A DNA stretch of 26,969 nucleotides from CAUZJO01 sp963580245 (GCA_963580245.1 CAUZJO010000062.1:1-26969), one strand, 5' to 3'. Positions 8,147-17,148 are shown, numbered from the stretch's first letter. Translations and numbers: made by a program. Notes: generated from the sequence alone by a model not told the origin.

Positions 8147-9964
8147 ATGAAATCGGCCCCCAGTTATAACCTACGGGATTTCATTGATCTCTTAAAGCGG
8201 GCGGGCGAGTTGGTGGAGGTGGCCGCTTCGGTCGACCCCGATCAGGAGTTGGCCGAAATCCACCGACGGGTGATCGCGGCCGACGGCCCGGCCTTGTTCT
8301 TTACCAACGTCAAAGACAGTCCCTATCCCGTCGTCACGAATCTGTTCGGGACCGTGCGGCGCAATGACATGGCCTTTGGCCGGCGTCCGATCGAGTTCGT
8401 GGAACAGACCGCCCGGCTCGCCCGCGAATTATTGCCTCCCTCGCCCAAGGCCTTGTGGAAAGCGCGCGGCATGATCGGCCAGGGCCTCCGCGTGGGGATG
8501 AAGACAACGCGGCGCGCGCCGGTCATCGAGCGAGTCGAGAAGCCCGCGATGCTCGACACCCTCCCGATGACCAAGAGTTGGCCCGATGACGGCGGCTTTT
8601 TTCTCACGCTTCCGCTCGTGCTGACTCAAAGCCCCCTCGACGCCACGCCCAATCTTGGCATCTACCGCATGCAACGCCACGACCAACAGACCCTCGGGCT
8701 GCACATGCAGATTGGAAAAGGAGGCGGTTTCCATTATCACGTGGCCGAGCAACGGGGCGAGAACCTGCCCGTCACCGTTTTCCTGGGAGGGCCGCCGGCG
8801 CTGATTCTGTCGGCGATCGCTCCCCTACCCGAGGGGGTTCCCGAATTGTTGTTGGCATCGCTGCTGCTGGGTCGGCGCATGGCGATGGGCCGCCACCCGC
8901 TATCGCCCCACCGCCTGGTTGCCGAGGCCGAATTCGCCCTGATCGGCCATGCGCCACCCTATGCCCGCGCGCCCGAGGGTCCATTCGGCGACCACTATGG
9001 ATACTATTCGCTGGAACACGACTACCCGATCTTCCGCTGCGAGGCCGTCCTGCACCGGTCCGACGCGATTTTCCCCGCCACGGTCGTCGGCAAACCGCGC
9101 CAGGAGGATTTCTACATCGGGGAGTACCTGCAGCGGCTGCTCAAGCCCCTGTTCCCGCTGGTGATGCCGGCGGTCCGCGACCTGTGGAGTTACGGCGAGA
9201 CCGGTTTCCACGCGCTGGCCGCCGCCGTGGTCCACGAACGGTATCATCGCGAGGCGATGGGGGCCGCGTTTCGGATCCTTGGCGAGGGCCAACTCTCGCT
9301 GACCAAATTCCTGTTGGTGACCGACCAGCCGCGCGACCTGTCGGATTTCCGCGGCTTGCTCGAGCATCTGCTCGCCCGTTTCCGGCCCGAGACCGACCTG
9401 TTCGTCTTCGCCAACCTCTCGATGGACTCGCTGGATTACACCGGCCCCGAGGTGAACAAGGGTTCAAAAGGGGTCCTGCTTGGGCTGGGCGAACCGGTGC
9501 GTGAGTTGCCGGGCGAGTGGCGGGACGAGCCGCCGGACGAAACGTTCGCGCCGCGCGTCTATTGCCCCGGCTGCCTGGTCCTGGGCGGGCCGCCGCACAA
9601 GGACCAACCGGACCTTGCCGAGCAGGTCGCCCGGGCGCCGCAACTCAAGGATTGGCCCTTGGTGATCCTCTGCGACCGGCCCAAGCAGGCGACCGCGTCC
9701 GACATCAACTTCCTGTGGACGGTCTTCATGCGTTTCGAGCCGGCGGCCGACATCCACGCCGCACGGGTCAAGGTCAAGCGCAATCACGTTTGTTACACGG
9801 GCCCGATCGTCATCGACGCCCGGCTCAAACCCTGGTACCCCAAGGAATTGTTCGTCGCCCCCGAGATCGCCCGGCGCGTCGAGCAACGTTGGCGGGAATA
9901 CTTCCCCGCCGGCGGGGTCGAGATGGGATCGAGCGACTTGGCGCACCTGTCGCCAGTGGATTGA
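8147..9964 (+). CDS. UbiD-family (prenylated-FMN) decarboxylase
   Basis: UbiD-family enzymes are non-oxidative decarboxylases of aromatic or unsaturated acids that use prenylated FMN made by UbiX. Visible signatures: TLPLVLTQSPLDATPNLGIYRMQ (two adjoining parts), HYHVAEQRGENLPVTVFLGGPPALI, and EGPFGDHYGYYS with the conserved catalytic Glu and the following acidic residue. At 605 aa it is about 100 residues longer than E. coli UbiD. The extra length lies partly in the C-terminal third, which holds YCPGCLVLGGPPH and a WYPKELFVAPEIARRVEQRW tail. Long forms of this kind include proteins annotated as menaquinone (futalosine-route) decarboxylases, so a quinone role is plausible but not shown. No ubiX or mqn gene is adjacent. 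The ATG at 8147 is preferred over an upstream TTG at 8114; neither has a clear ribosome binding site. Confidence 0.85.
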   Translation: MKSAPSYNLRDFIDLLKRAGELVEVAASVDPDQELAEIHRRVIAADGPALFFTNVKDSPYPVVTNLFGTVRRNDMAFGRRPIEFVEQTARLARELLPPSPKALWKARGMIGQGLRVGMKTTRRAPVIERVEKPAMLDTLPMTKSWPDDGGFFLTLPLVLTQSPLDATPNLGIYRMQRHDQQTLGLHMQIGKGGGFHYHVAEQRGENLPVTVFLGGPPALILSAIAPLPEGVPELLLASLLLGRRMAMGRHPLSPHRLVAEAEFALIGHAPPYARAPEGPFGDHYGYYSLEHDYPIFRCEAVLHRSDAIFPATVVGKPRQEDFYIGEYLQRLLKPLFPLVMPAVRDLWSYGETGFHALAAAVVHERYHREAMGAAFRILGEGQLSLTKFLLVTDQPRDLSDFRGLLEHLLARFRPETDLFVFANLSMDSLDYTGPEVNKGSKGVLLGLGEPVRELPGEWRDEPPDETFAPRVYCPGCLVLGGPPHKDQPDLAEQVARAPQLKDWPLVILCDRPKQATASDINFLWTVFMRFEPAADIHAARVKVKRNHVCYTGPIVIDARLKPWYPKELFVAPEIARRVEQRWREYFPAGGVEMGSSDLAHLSPVD

Positions 9965-10100
9965 TATTGTCTGTTGGGAGTCGCGGCAGGTGCCGCGCGC
10001 TGACCTCGCCGGCATCAAAATCGCCCGGCTCCGATGGGTTCCACCCGAGCGATCTTCAACAGGACTCACGGATATAGACCTGTACCGTTGAATCACGCAA

Positions 10101-10115
10101 GATCATGCCATGATC
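10101..10115. promoter_or_regulatory. perfect palindrome upstream of the secreted two-repeat protein gene (possible operator)
   Basis: GATCATG-C-CATGATC has 7-bp perfect arms around one base. It ends 28 bp before the start codon at 10144, a position where a regulator could bind. No regulator gene is nearby, and a chance palindrome cannot be excluded. Confidence 0.35.
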
Positions 10116-10143
10116 CAAAACGTCATGAGAATAGGAGCTCGTT

Positions 10144-11805
10144 ATGTTTGACACTTTTTCGACCCGAAGGCGCATCGCGATTCCATTGCTATCGCTCTTC
10201 TTCCTTGGAGCGGGAGCGTTGGCGCAAAGCATCAGGGAGTTCGACCAACATTTTAACGACCCCGGAGCGGAGATCTCTCCCTGGATGTTCGTGCCCGAGG
10301 ACAACGTCAAGGAATTCTCAACGTCCGAACATCCCGGCATGGCGACAATATGGGAAGCCGGCAAGGGCCGGGACGTCAAGGGCATCCTGAAGCAACCCAT
10401 CAAGATCGATGATTTCCGCTTGCCCTGGGAGTTTCAGACGTCGTTGGTTCAAGCTTTTGACGCGCGCGCCGGAGTGGGCGCCAAGACGCAAATCAATTAC
10501 GCCATCGGCCTCAACGTCGCCGTGACGTTCTCCGATCCCTCGACCTGGCCCGCGGACCGCACCGAGCAGCCCCCCGACACGCGCTCGGTCCAACTGTTGG
10601 TGGCCCACCTGGGCTCCACCGGCGAGGCGGGCATCGGTCTGCCCCAATATGCCCCCTATCCCCACCCCGAGACGTATATGGTCTGGGGCCGGGGCGATCT
10701 CGGCCACACGGTCATGGGCGATTGGAACATCCCGTTTGTCTGGGTGGGAGACGGATCCATCCGCTGGGGCGCGGCAAGCGATTTGCTCTATTTCCGGTGC
10801 CGCGTCGTCAGCCCCACCCACCTGCAAATCGGCATCAAGTTCGCCGCCGATACCGGCTGGAACATGCGCGACATTGACTGTTCACAGTTCGGGCCGATCA
10901 CGGGCATCTGGGAAATCGGTCCGATCATCTCCGGCGATCGATGGATCCCCGACGTCCTGTGCCGCTCGATCCCGATGCTCAAGGGGCCGCATCCGCTGTT
11001 CATTGGCGCAGCCGGGGCTGAGAACTTCGCGTTTAACGACAAGACCATGACGGCGGTCCTCAATCCCAAACCCGAGCCGCCTAACCCCAGATACGAATAC
11101 TACGTGGATTACTGTGTCTTCTTCGGATCGGCGCCGATGCCGTTCGAAGAATACTCCGACGACTTCGATATCCTCGGCTACATGGGGAAATGGCAAACCC
11201 AGCCCCAGGGCACGCTGGCCGACACGTATAACAATCCGGGGTACCTGACTTTGACCGTGATCGGCACCGGATCAGGGACCGGTTTCGGTCCGGTCGGCGG
11301 CTCCTCGCTCGACCTGCGGCACTATCCGCCTCCCTGGGAGATCGAAATGTCATTCATCGCCCCCGACGACACGATTCCCTGGAATTTCTGGATGAACTTC
11401 GTCCTCAACGACAAAGACGGCAAGAACCGCGGGATGTGGACGCCGGGAGTCGAGAATTTCCCCGACCAAAACCGGCACGGGCTTTACCAGATCGCCCAGA
11501 TCCGCACCGAATTCGATCCGCCACTCCCCGAATCGCTCCTGGCGCACAAACCGCTAACCATGCTGATCCAGTGCATCGATTCAAGCCACGTGCGTCTCGG
11601 TTTCAAGGGCGACCCGGACGGCCTCTGGCATCTATCAGAAACCTACGACACCCAGGAAGAGCTGGGCTTCGAGATCGGCGCGTTCGCGATGCACGCCTGG
11701 AGCACCGTAACCGGCCGAACCTGGGGCGCCCGCCCCGGTGGCCCGATGTACCAGCAGTTTCTTGTTGATTACGTGCACTACCGTTATGGGTTGACCGAAG
11801 AATAA
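10144..11805 (+). CDS. Secreted protein with two tandem related beta-rich domains, function unknown
   Basis: The 553-residue product starts with a classical signal peptide (RRRIAIPLLSLFFLGAGALAQ, likely cut after ALA at about residue 27), so it is exported. I do not recognise a named family. It seems to be two diverged copies of one domain, about 28-330 and 335-550. Copy 1 opens IREFDQHFNDPGAEISPWMF and closes YEYYVDYCVFFGSAP; copy 2 opens FEEYSDDFDILGYMGKWQT and closes QQFLVDYVHYRYGL. Both contain a PPWE/LPWEFQ-type strand followed by a long aromatic- and Trp-rich beta region. This looks like concanavalin-like jelly-roll domains, but no catalytic motif is visible. AGGAG lies 6 bases before the ATG. 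It stands alone between the UbiD-family gene and uvrA. Confidence 0.75.
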   Translation: MFDTFSTRRRIAIPLLSLFFLGAGALAQSIREFDQHFNDPGAEISPWMFVPEDNVKEFSTSEHPGMATIWEAGKGRDVKGILKQPIKIDDFRLPWEFQTSLVQAFDARAGVGAKTQINYAIGLNVAVTFSDPSTWPADRTEQPPDTRSVQLLVAHLGSTGEAGIGLPQYAPYPHPETYMVWGRGDLGHTVMGDWNIPFVWVGDGSIRWGAASDLLYFRCRVVSPTHLQIGIKFAADTGWNMRDIDCSQFGPITGIWEIGPIISGDRWIPDVLCRSIPMLKGPHPLFIGAAGAENFAFNDKTMTAVLNPKPEPPNPRYEYYVDYCVFFGSAPMPFEEYSDDFDILGYMGKWQTQPQGTLADTYNNPGYLTLTVIGTGSGTGFGPVGGSSLDLRHYPPPWEIEMSFIAPDDTIPWNFWMNFVLNDKDGKNRGMWTPGVENFPDQNRHGLYQIAQIRTEFDPPLPESLLAHKPLTMLIQCIDSSHVRLGFKGDPDGLWHLSETYDTQEELGFEIGAFAMHAWSTVTGRTWGARPGGPMYQQFLVDYVHYRYGLTEE

Positions 11806-11812
11806 AGCGCCA

Positions 11813-11851
11813 GGGCGCGAGGCCCTAATCCGCGAATCCGCGCCCCGTTTT
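11813..11851 (+). terminator. possible intrinsic terminator after the secreted two-repeat protein gene
   Basis: GGGCGCG (11813-11819) pairs perfectly with CGCGCCC (11839-11845) across a 19-nt loop. CG and then TTTT follow. The T-run is short and the loop is long, so termination strength is doubtful. The loop and right arm include copy C of the intergenic CGCGGAT-type repeat. Confidence 0.35.
11827..11844. repeat. intergenic CGCGGAT-type repeat, copy C
   Basis: AATCCGCGAATCCGCGCC, read in reverse, holds CGCGGATTCGCGGATT. This is the same doubled CGCGGAT unit as at 3246-3281 and 7994-8036. It lies between the secreted protein gene and uvrA. Confidence 0.45.
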
Positions 11852-11949
11852 GACACTACTTGCGATTTGTGATTGACTCCATACGATGGCCAATCTCTTG
11901 GCCGGCCGATGCCTATTCAGTTTAAGAGCCTGATGTTGAATGGTGTTCG

Positions 11950-14715
11950 ATGCTTATCTCGATTGATATCCACGGTGCTCGCACGCATAACCTAAAAAAC
12001 ATCGATTGCAGCTTCCCTCACGGTCAAATGACGGTGATCACCGGCTTGTCGGGATCGGGCAAGTCCTCGCTGGCGTTCGACACGCTCTATGCCGAGGGGC
12101 AGCGCCGCTACGTCGAGTCGCTCTCGACCTACGTCCGCCAGTTTCTCGAGCGCATGGAACGACCCGACGTGGACTGGATCAGCGGCATCCAACCGGCCAT
12201 CGCGCTGGAGCAAAAGAACGGCGTCCGTTCGGCCCGGTCCACCGTTGGGACGGCGACCGAGGTCCACGACTTCCTACGCCTGCTGTTCGCGAAGATCGGG
12301 CGGATCGAATGCCCCGACTGCGGCGTGCCCGTGCGGACCGAGACACCCGAGTCGGCGATGCGGACCCTCGAAGAGCTCCCCGCGGGCACGCGCCTCATGG
12401 TCCTTGGCCCGACCGGATTCTCCGGCGGGGAACTGTCGGAACCGATTCGGGCCGAACTTGTCCGGTCGGGATATCACCGGCTGTGGGATGGGGAGCGATT
12501 GATCGACGCGGAGGCGGGCGAGACGCCGGAGGACTCCGGGGCGCCGCTATCCGTACTGACCGACCGGCTCGCTTACAAGCCTTCAAATCGCGCCCGCCTG
12601 CGGACGGCGTTGGAGGTGGCCTTTCGCGCCGGGCGGGGCCGGGCCACGGTGCTCGCGCCCGACGGCGACCAGTCGTTCCACTTCTCGTCCGGCCTCAATT
12701 GCGAGCGGTGCGGGCGCGCTTTCCAGACCCCGGAGCCGGCGCTGTTTTCGTATTACAGCCCGCTGGGGGCGTGTCCGAAGTGCGAGGGCTTCGGACGCGT
12801 GGTCGAGCTGGACCTGGACAAAATCATCCCCAACCGTGACCTGTGCATCGAGGACGGCGCGATCGCTCCGTGGAATTCCGAGGGCAACCTCGAGATGTAT
12901 GACAAGTTGCGCGAGAACTCGACGCCTAAACAGATCCCCCGGCTTAAGCCGATCAGCGAATTCAACCCCGAGCAGACCCACAACTTGCTCGAAGGGGTCG
13001 GACGCTTCAAGGGCATCCACGGCTTCTTCCGATGGATCGAGGGCAAGCGTTACAAGGTCCAGGCCCGCGTGATGCTGGCTCGCTACCGGGCCTACCGGAG
13101 GTGCGGTGCCTGCAAGGGAACGCGCCTGCGGCCCGAAGCCCTCTGCACGCGCATTCTGGGCAAGACGATCGCGGAACTGAGCCAGTTGCCCGTACGGTTG
13201 CTGAGGCCCGTTGTACGGGAAGTGGAACTCGATCCCGCGAACTCGAAGATTGCGGGGCGAGCGTTGGAGACCCTGCGGGTCCGGCTCGATTACCTCATCG
13301 AGGTGGGATTGGGATACCTGTCACTCGACCGTCAGACCCGGACGCTCTCGGGCGGGGAAGCGCAGCGCATCAACCTGGCCACGGCGCTCGGTTCGGCCCT
13401 CACCGATACGCTCTATGTCCTCGACGAACCGACCGTCGGCCTGCACCCACGCGATACGGACCGGCTGATTCGGATTCTAAAATCGCTACGCGGCTTGGGC
13501 AATACGGTCGTCGTTGTTGAGCATGACATGGACGTCATCCGCGCGGCCGACCGGATCATCGACCTGGGGCCGGGGGCCGGTGAGCATGGGGGAACGATTC
13601 TGTATCAGGGGGAGGTCGATGCGATCAACGGGAGCGATACGCCCACCGCCCGTCACTTGCGGGGTTATCACCACCCGCCCGACGCCTCACGCCGACGTGA
13701 ACCCCAGGCGTGGATCACCGTCAAGGGGGCGAAGGGCAACAATCTGAAAAACCTGACCGTCCGCTTTCCGCTTGGCGTCTTCACTTGCGTGACGGGCGTC
13801 TCGGGCTCGGGTAAGACGACTCTGCTGCGCGATACGCTATGCGCCAACTACCGCCGGCAACGAGAAATCGCGCCGGTCGAGGCCGAGCCATGCCGCGCCA
13901 TCATCGGCCTCGAACAGATCGAGTCGCTGAGCTGGGTCGATCAGTCGCCGTTGGCCGCCTCATCGCGTTCCAATCCAGTGACTTACGTCAAGGCCTACGA
14001 GTGGATTCGCAAAGCCCTGGCGGCGACGCGCGAGGCGCGGGCTCTGGGCCTGACCCCGCGCGATTTTTCGTTTAACGTGGCCGGCGGGCGATGCGATGTT
14101 TGCCTGGGCACGGGCCACCAGCAGATCGACATGCACTTCATGGCCGACATCGATGTGATCTGCGAAGCCTGCGACGGCAAACGGTTCCAGAATCGCGTCC
14201 TGCAACTGGAATGGAACGGCAGGAACATCCACGACATCCTGGAGCTGACGGTGGACGAGGCGGCGGAATTTTTCCGGCCCGAGCCCAAGATCGTCAAGGC
14301 ACTGCGGCCCCTGCGCGACGTCGGACTTGGATACATACGGCTCGGCCAAAACACCACGACTCTCTCGGGCGGAGAGGCCCAGCGGCTCAAGCTGGCCGCG
14401 CACCTGGCCGTTATGCGCGAAGGTCGGGGCCGCCTCTTCGTCTTCGATGAACCCACCACCGGCCTCCATCCCGAAGACCTGCGGGTGCTTCTGCGTATCT
14501 TTCAACAGATGGTCGATCGCGGCTGCGCGCTGATCGTGATCGAGCACAACTTGGATGTGATCGCGGCGGCCGATTGGATCATCGATCTCGGTCCCGAAGG
14601 GGGAGATCTGGGGGGCCATCTCATCGCCCAGGGGCCGCCGGAAAAAATCATCGCCGACACGGATTCATTGACGGGTCGCTATTTGAGGGAGAGATTCGCG
14701 TCTGTTCAGGTCTGA
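11950..14715 (+). CDS. uvrA: UvrA-type excinuclease ABC subunit A
   Basis: UvrA dimers find bulky DNA lesions and load UvrB in nucleotide excision repair. The 921-aa protein has two ABC ATPase halves: Walker A GLSGSGKSS (about 32), signature LSGGEAQRINLA (about 466) with LDEPTVGLHPRD; then Walker A GVSGSGKTT (about 616), signature LSGGEAQRLKLA (about 804) with DEPTTGLHPED. Both zinc modules of UvrA are present: CERCGRAF...CPKCEGFG and CDVCLGTG...CEACDGKRF. The segment IALEQKNGVRSARSTVGTATE differs from the usual SIDQKTTSxNPRSTVGT form, which hints at a divergent or second-copy UvrA; whether another uvrA exists elsewhere cannot be seen. The start lacks a clear ribosome binding site. Its 3' end overlaps the convergent c-di-GMP enzyme gene by 10 bp. 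uvrB and uvrC are not nearby. Confidence 0.93.
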   Translation: MLISIDIHGARTHNLKNIDCSFPHGQMTVITGLSGSGKSSLAFDTLYAEGQRRYVESLSTYVRQFLERMERPDVDWISGIQPAIALEQKNGVRSARSTVGTATEVHDFLRLLFAKIGRIECPDCGVPVRTETPESAMRTLEELPAGTRLMVLGPTGFSGGELSEPIRAELVRSGYHRLWDGERLIDAEAGETPEDSGAPLSVLTDRLAYKPSNRARLRTALEVAFRAGRGRATVLAPDGDQSFHFSSGLNCERCGRAFQTPEPALFSYYSPLGACPKCEGFGRVVELDLDKIIPNRDLCIEDGAIAPWNSEGNLEMYDKLRENSTPKQIPRLKPISEFNPEQTHNLLEGVGRFKGIHGFFRWIEGKRYKVQARVMLARYRAYRRCGACKGTRLRPEALCTRILGKTIAELSQLPVRLLRPVVREVELDPANSKIAGRALETLRVRLDYLIEVGLGYLSLDRQTRTLSGGEAQRINLATALGSALTDTLYVLDEPTVGLHPRDTDRLIRILKSLRGLGNTVVVVEHDMDVIRAADRIIDLGPGAGEHGGTILYQGEVDAINGSDTPTARHLRGYHHPPDASRRREPQAWITVKGAKGNNLKNLTVRFPLGVFTCVTGVSGSGKTTLLRDTLCANYRRQREIAPVEAEPCRAIIGLEQIESLSWVDQSPLAASSRSNPVTYVKAYEWIRKALAATREARALGLTPRDFSFNVAGGRCDVCLGTGHQQIDMHFMADIDVICEACDGKRFQNRVLQLEWNGRNIHDILELTVDEAAEFFRPEPKIVKALRPLRDVGLGYIRLGQNTTTLSGGEAQRLKLAAHLAVMREGRGRLFVFDEPTTGLHPEDLRVLLRIFQQMVDRGCALIVIEHNLDVIAAADWIIDLGPEGGDLGGHLIAQGPPEKIIADTDSLTGRYLRERFASVQV

Positions 14716-16900
14716 TCGAAACCAAGCAGCTCGATAATCGCATCGCCATCGCCCAAGGATTCGCGCCAGGCCGGCTCTTGCAGCAGCAAGCGAGAAAGCA
14801 CCGGATCGAACGAGCGGCCCGCTTCCTCACGAATGATACGCTCGGCCTCCTCGGGCGCAAGGCCAGGCCGATACGGGCGGTCGTAGAGTATCGCGTCGGT
14901 GCTTTCGGCCAGCTTCAGGATGCGGCCCCCGAGCGGGATGTGCTCTCCGACTAGGCCTTCGGGATAGGCCGGATAAGGGCCGCTCAGTTCGCCGTCGTAG
15001 CGTTCGTGGTAGCTGCGGATGATCGGCCGCACCGGGTCGAGGTGGTTCAGTCCCTCGAAGAACTCCTCGCCCAGCCTGGGATGGTTCTGCATCGCCAATA
15101 GTTCGGCCTGCGTGAAAGGTTCCGTTTTTTGCAGGATCGGGGTCGGGATCGACACCTTCCCCACGTCGTGAAGCAAGGCGGCCAGGGCCAACGTCTCCAA
15201 CTGTTCCCCTTCCAATCCGGCCCGCCGGGCCGATCCTCAGGGCCAGATGGGTGACGCGCAGGGCATGGTCGTGATAGTACGGCGCCTTTCGATAAAGCAT
15301 GTTGCACAAACTGGAGACCACGCGGTCGGCCGCTTCAATCTTCTCGGCGTTCCCTTCGATCAGCGCCGTAATCAGGTTACGCCGCCGCTGGCGGGCTTTT
15401 TCGGCGTACATCGCCATGTCGACGTCGTGGAGCAAGCTGGCGATGCTGTCGGCGTCGGCTAAGCGCAGACCCAGGCTGATGTTGATCATCGTGCGGGTAT
15501 CGGTCTGGAGGCGATTGCGTTCGATGAACGCCTCCTCGATGCGCCGCCGCACAAGCTCGGCCTGCTCGGCGCTGGTGTTGACCATCAGGACGACGAACTC
15601 ATCGCCCCCGTAACGGATTACAACATCGGGCCGCCGAACGTTGCCCTCGATCAGGTGCGCGGTCTCCTTGAGGATATAGTCGCCGAATAGATGGCCGTAG
15701 GTGTCGTTGGTCCGTTTGAAGTCGCACAGGTCGATCATCAGCAGGCTGAGCGGCTGGCTGTAGCGCTTGACGCGGGGAATCTCCAGATCGAGCACGCGGT
15801 CCATGTAGAAACGATTGCGCAGGCCGGTCAGGGGATCGGTTTCGGCGCGCTCATCGGCTAGGCGGCGCAGTTCCAGATTCTCGATCGAGGCCGCGGCCAG
15901 GCGCGCGAGGATCGCCAGTGCCTCGGGGAAGATGGGCTGGCCATCGTTGAGCGGCTGGTCGACGTAGATGAAGCCGATGGGCCGCCGACGCCCGTCGCAA
16001 AGGGGGATAACGACCGCCCGTTCGGCCCCGGGACCCTCGCCGAAGGCCGACAATGCGTCCGTGAAATTCCCCCGCGCGCTTTCGTAGACCTGAACCTGGG
16101 AGAGCCGGAGAAGTTCGACAAAGTGGTTCTTCTCATTGTCCAACGCGATGGTGGTGGGGATGAACAGCGTCTCGAAACCCGAGTGGAGCTCGCAACGCAG
16201 GGCGTTCGCGTTGGCGTTGACCAGCGCGATAAAGACCCGCCGCAGACCGAATTGCTCGTCCAGGATCGTCTTGAACTGGGTCAGAAGCGAGACGCGGTCG
16301 GTCGCGACCAGTGAATCTTGCATGGATTGGTTGAGCCGGGCGACCTGCTGTTCGTGGAGTCGCAGGTGCTCGTGGGCCAGGATGCGGTCGGTCGTATGCC
16401 CCATGGTGTCGGCCATCATGGCCAGCAAGCTCGATCGTCTCGATGCCCCCACGGGCCACCGGCGATCGAAGCGGAGCCCACCAGGCGCCGCGCAGTCGCC
16501 CGTCGGCTCGCAGCAGCAGGAGCAGGCCGGGGCCCGCGCCCAGCTTCTCGGTCAACCAGGGAACCTCGCTCGCCCCGAGCAGGTCGATCGCCCGTTCCAG
16601 GGCCAGCGGCCCGCCGGTGCCGCTCAGTTGCTCGGGCCAGTCCCGAGGGATACGAAACAGTTTGTATGATTCGTTGCGGTTAAGGGAACGGTCATCAATG
16701 ACCATCACGCAGGGTTCGCCCTCGCCCGGGTCGATGAGCAGAAGGACCTGGTGGCGCGAGGGGTCGGTCTCCAGCTGCTTACCCACCCAGTTGCGGCCCA
16801 CCGCATACAGTTCGCGCAACGTCCGGGCACCGAGCAGCCACCCAACTTGCCCGTTGAGAGCCTCCGTGCCTGTGTGGGTTTGATAGGCCAGTATAGGCAT
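14706..16900 (-). CDS. GAF-GGDEF-HD-GYP c-di-GMP turnover protein (two apparent +1 frameshifts)
   Basis: Three adjoining minus-strand frames together encode one 730-aa protein once one base is removed at each of two runs (plus 16427-16428 AA and 15227-15229 GGG). Layout: a GAF-like region (about 10-155), a second GAF-like region (about 195-345) after a helical linker, GGDEF (about 365-525), then HD-GYP (about 545-715). The GGDEF motif RYGGDEF (431-435) is intact. RRPD at 422-425 sits five residues before it, the spacing of the inhibitory I-site, so an active, product-inhibited diguanylate cyclase is likely. The HD pair is at 577-578 (LLHDVGK). The GYP region is altered (see findings). No transmembrane segment is seen, so it is probably cytoplasmic. 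AAAGG precedes the ATG at 16900 by 7 bases. It is a pseudogene if the shifts are real. Confidence 0.85.
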
Positions 16901-17035
16901 CCTGAACCTTTAAACCTATCGAAGAAAGGGGAAGAGCTTGGAATAGTCGGATAGACGCCCCCGAATCCCGTCATAACCAACCGAGTGCTCATGCCTCTTG
17001 TCGAGTCCACGCCGACGCGACATGAGAAAAAATCC

Positions 17036-17064
17036 TTGATCGTGGCCGTTGGCGGGCCTATAGC
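17036..17064 (+). promoter_or_regulatory. likely sigma-70 promoter of the HU-family gene
   Basis: TTGATC (17036-17041), a 17-bp spacer, then TATAGC (17059-17064) lie in the 248-bp region between the divergent c-di-GMP enzyme and HU-family genes. Four of six bases match consensus in each box. The predicted start would give a leader of about 80 nt. Confidence 0.42.
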
Positions 17065-17148
17065 TAGAGATGCTGATAATGCATCGAGTCTTTAGCATGC
17101 GGGAACCTGGACGGGGTTGCCGTCTCGCGCCCAAGGAGATGGATACCG

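Noticed and set aside
13960..14619. Minus-strand open frame opposite uvrA
   Set aside because: It runs antisense through the second ATPase domain, whose motifs are intact on the plus strand.
16427..16428. Programmed frameshifting as an explanation for the split c-di-GMP enzyme gene
   Set aside because: The site CTTGCTGG has no slippery heptamer or obvious downstream structure, and the same kind of shift recurs in unrelated genes of the window.
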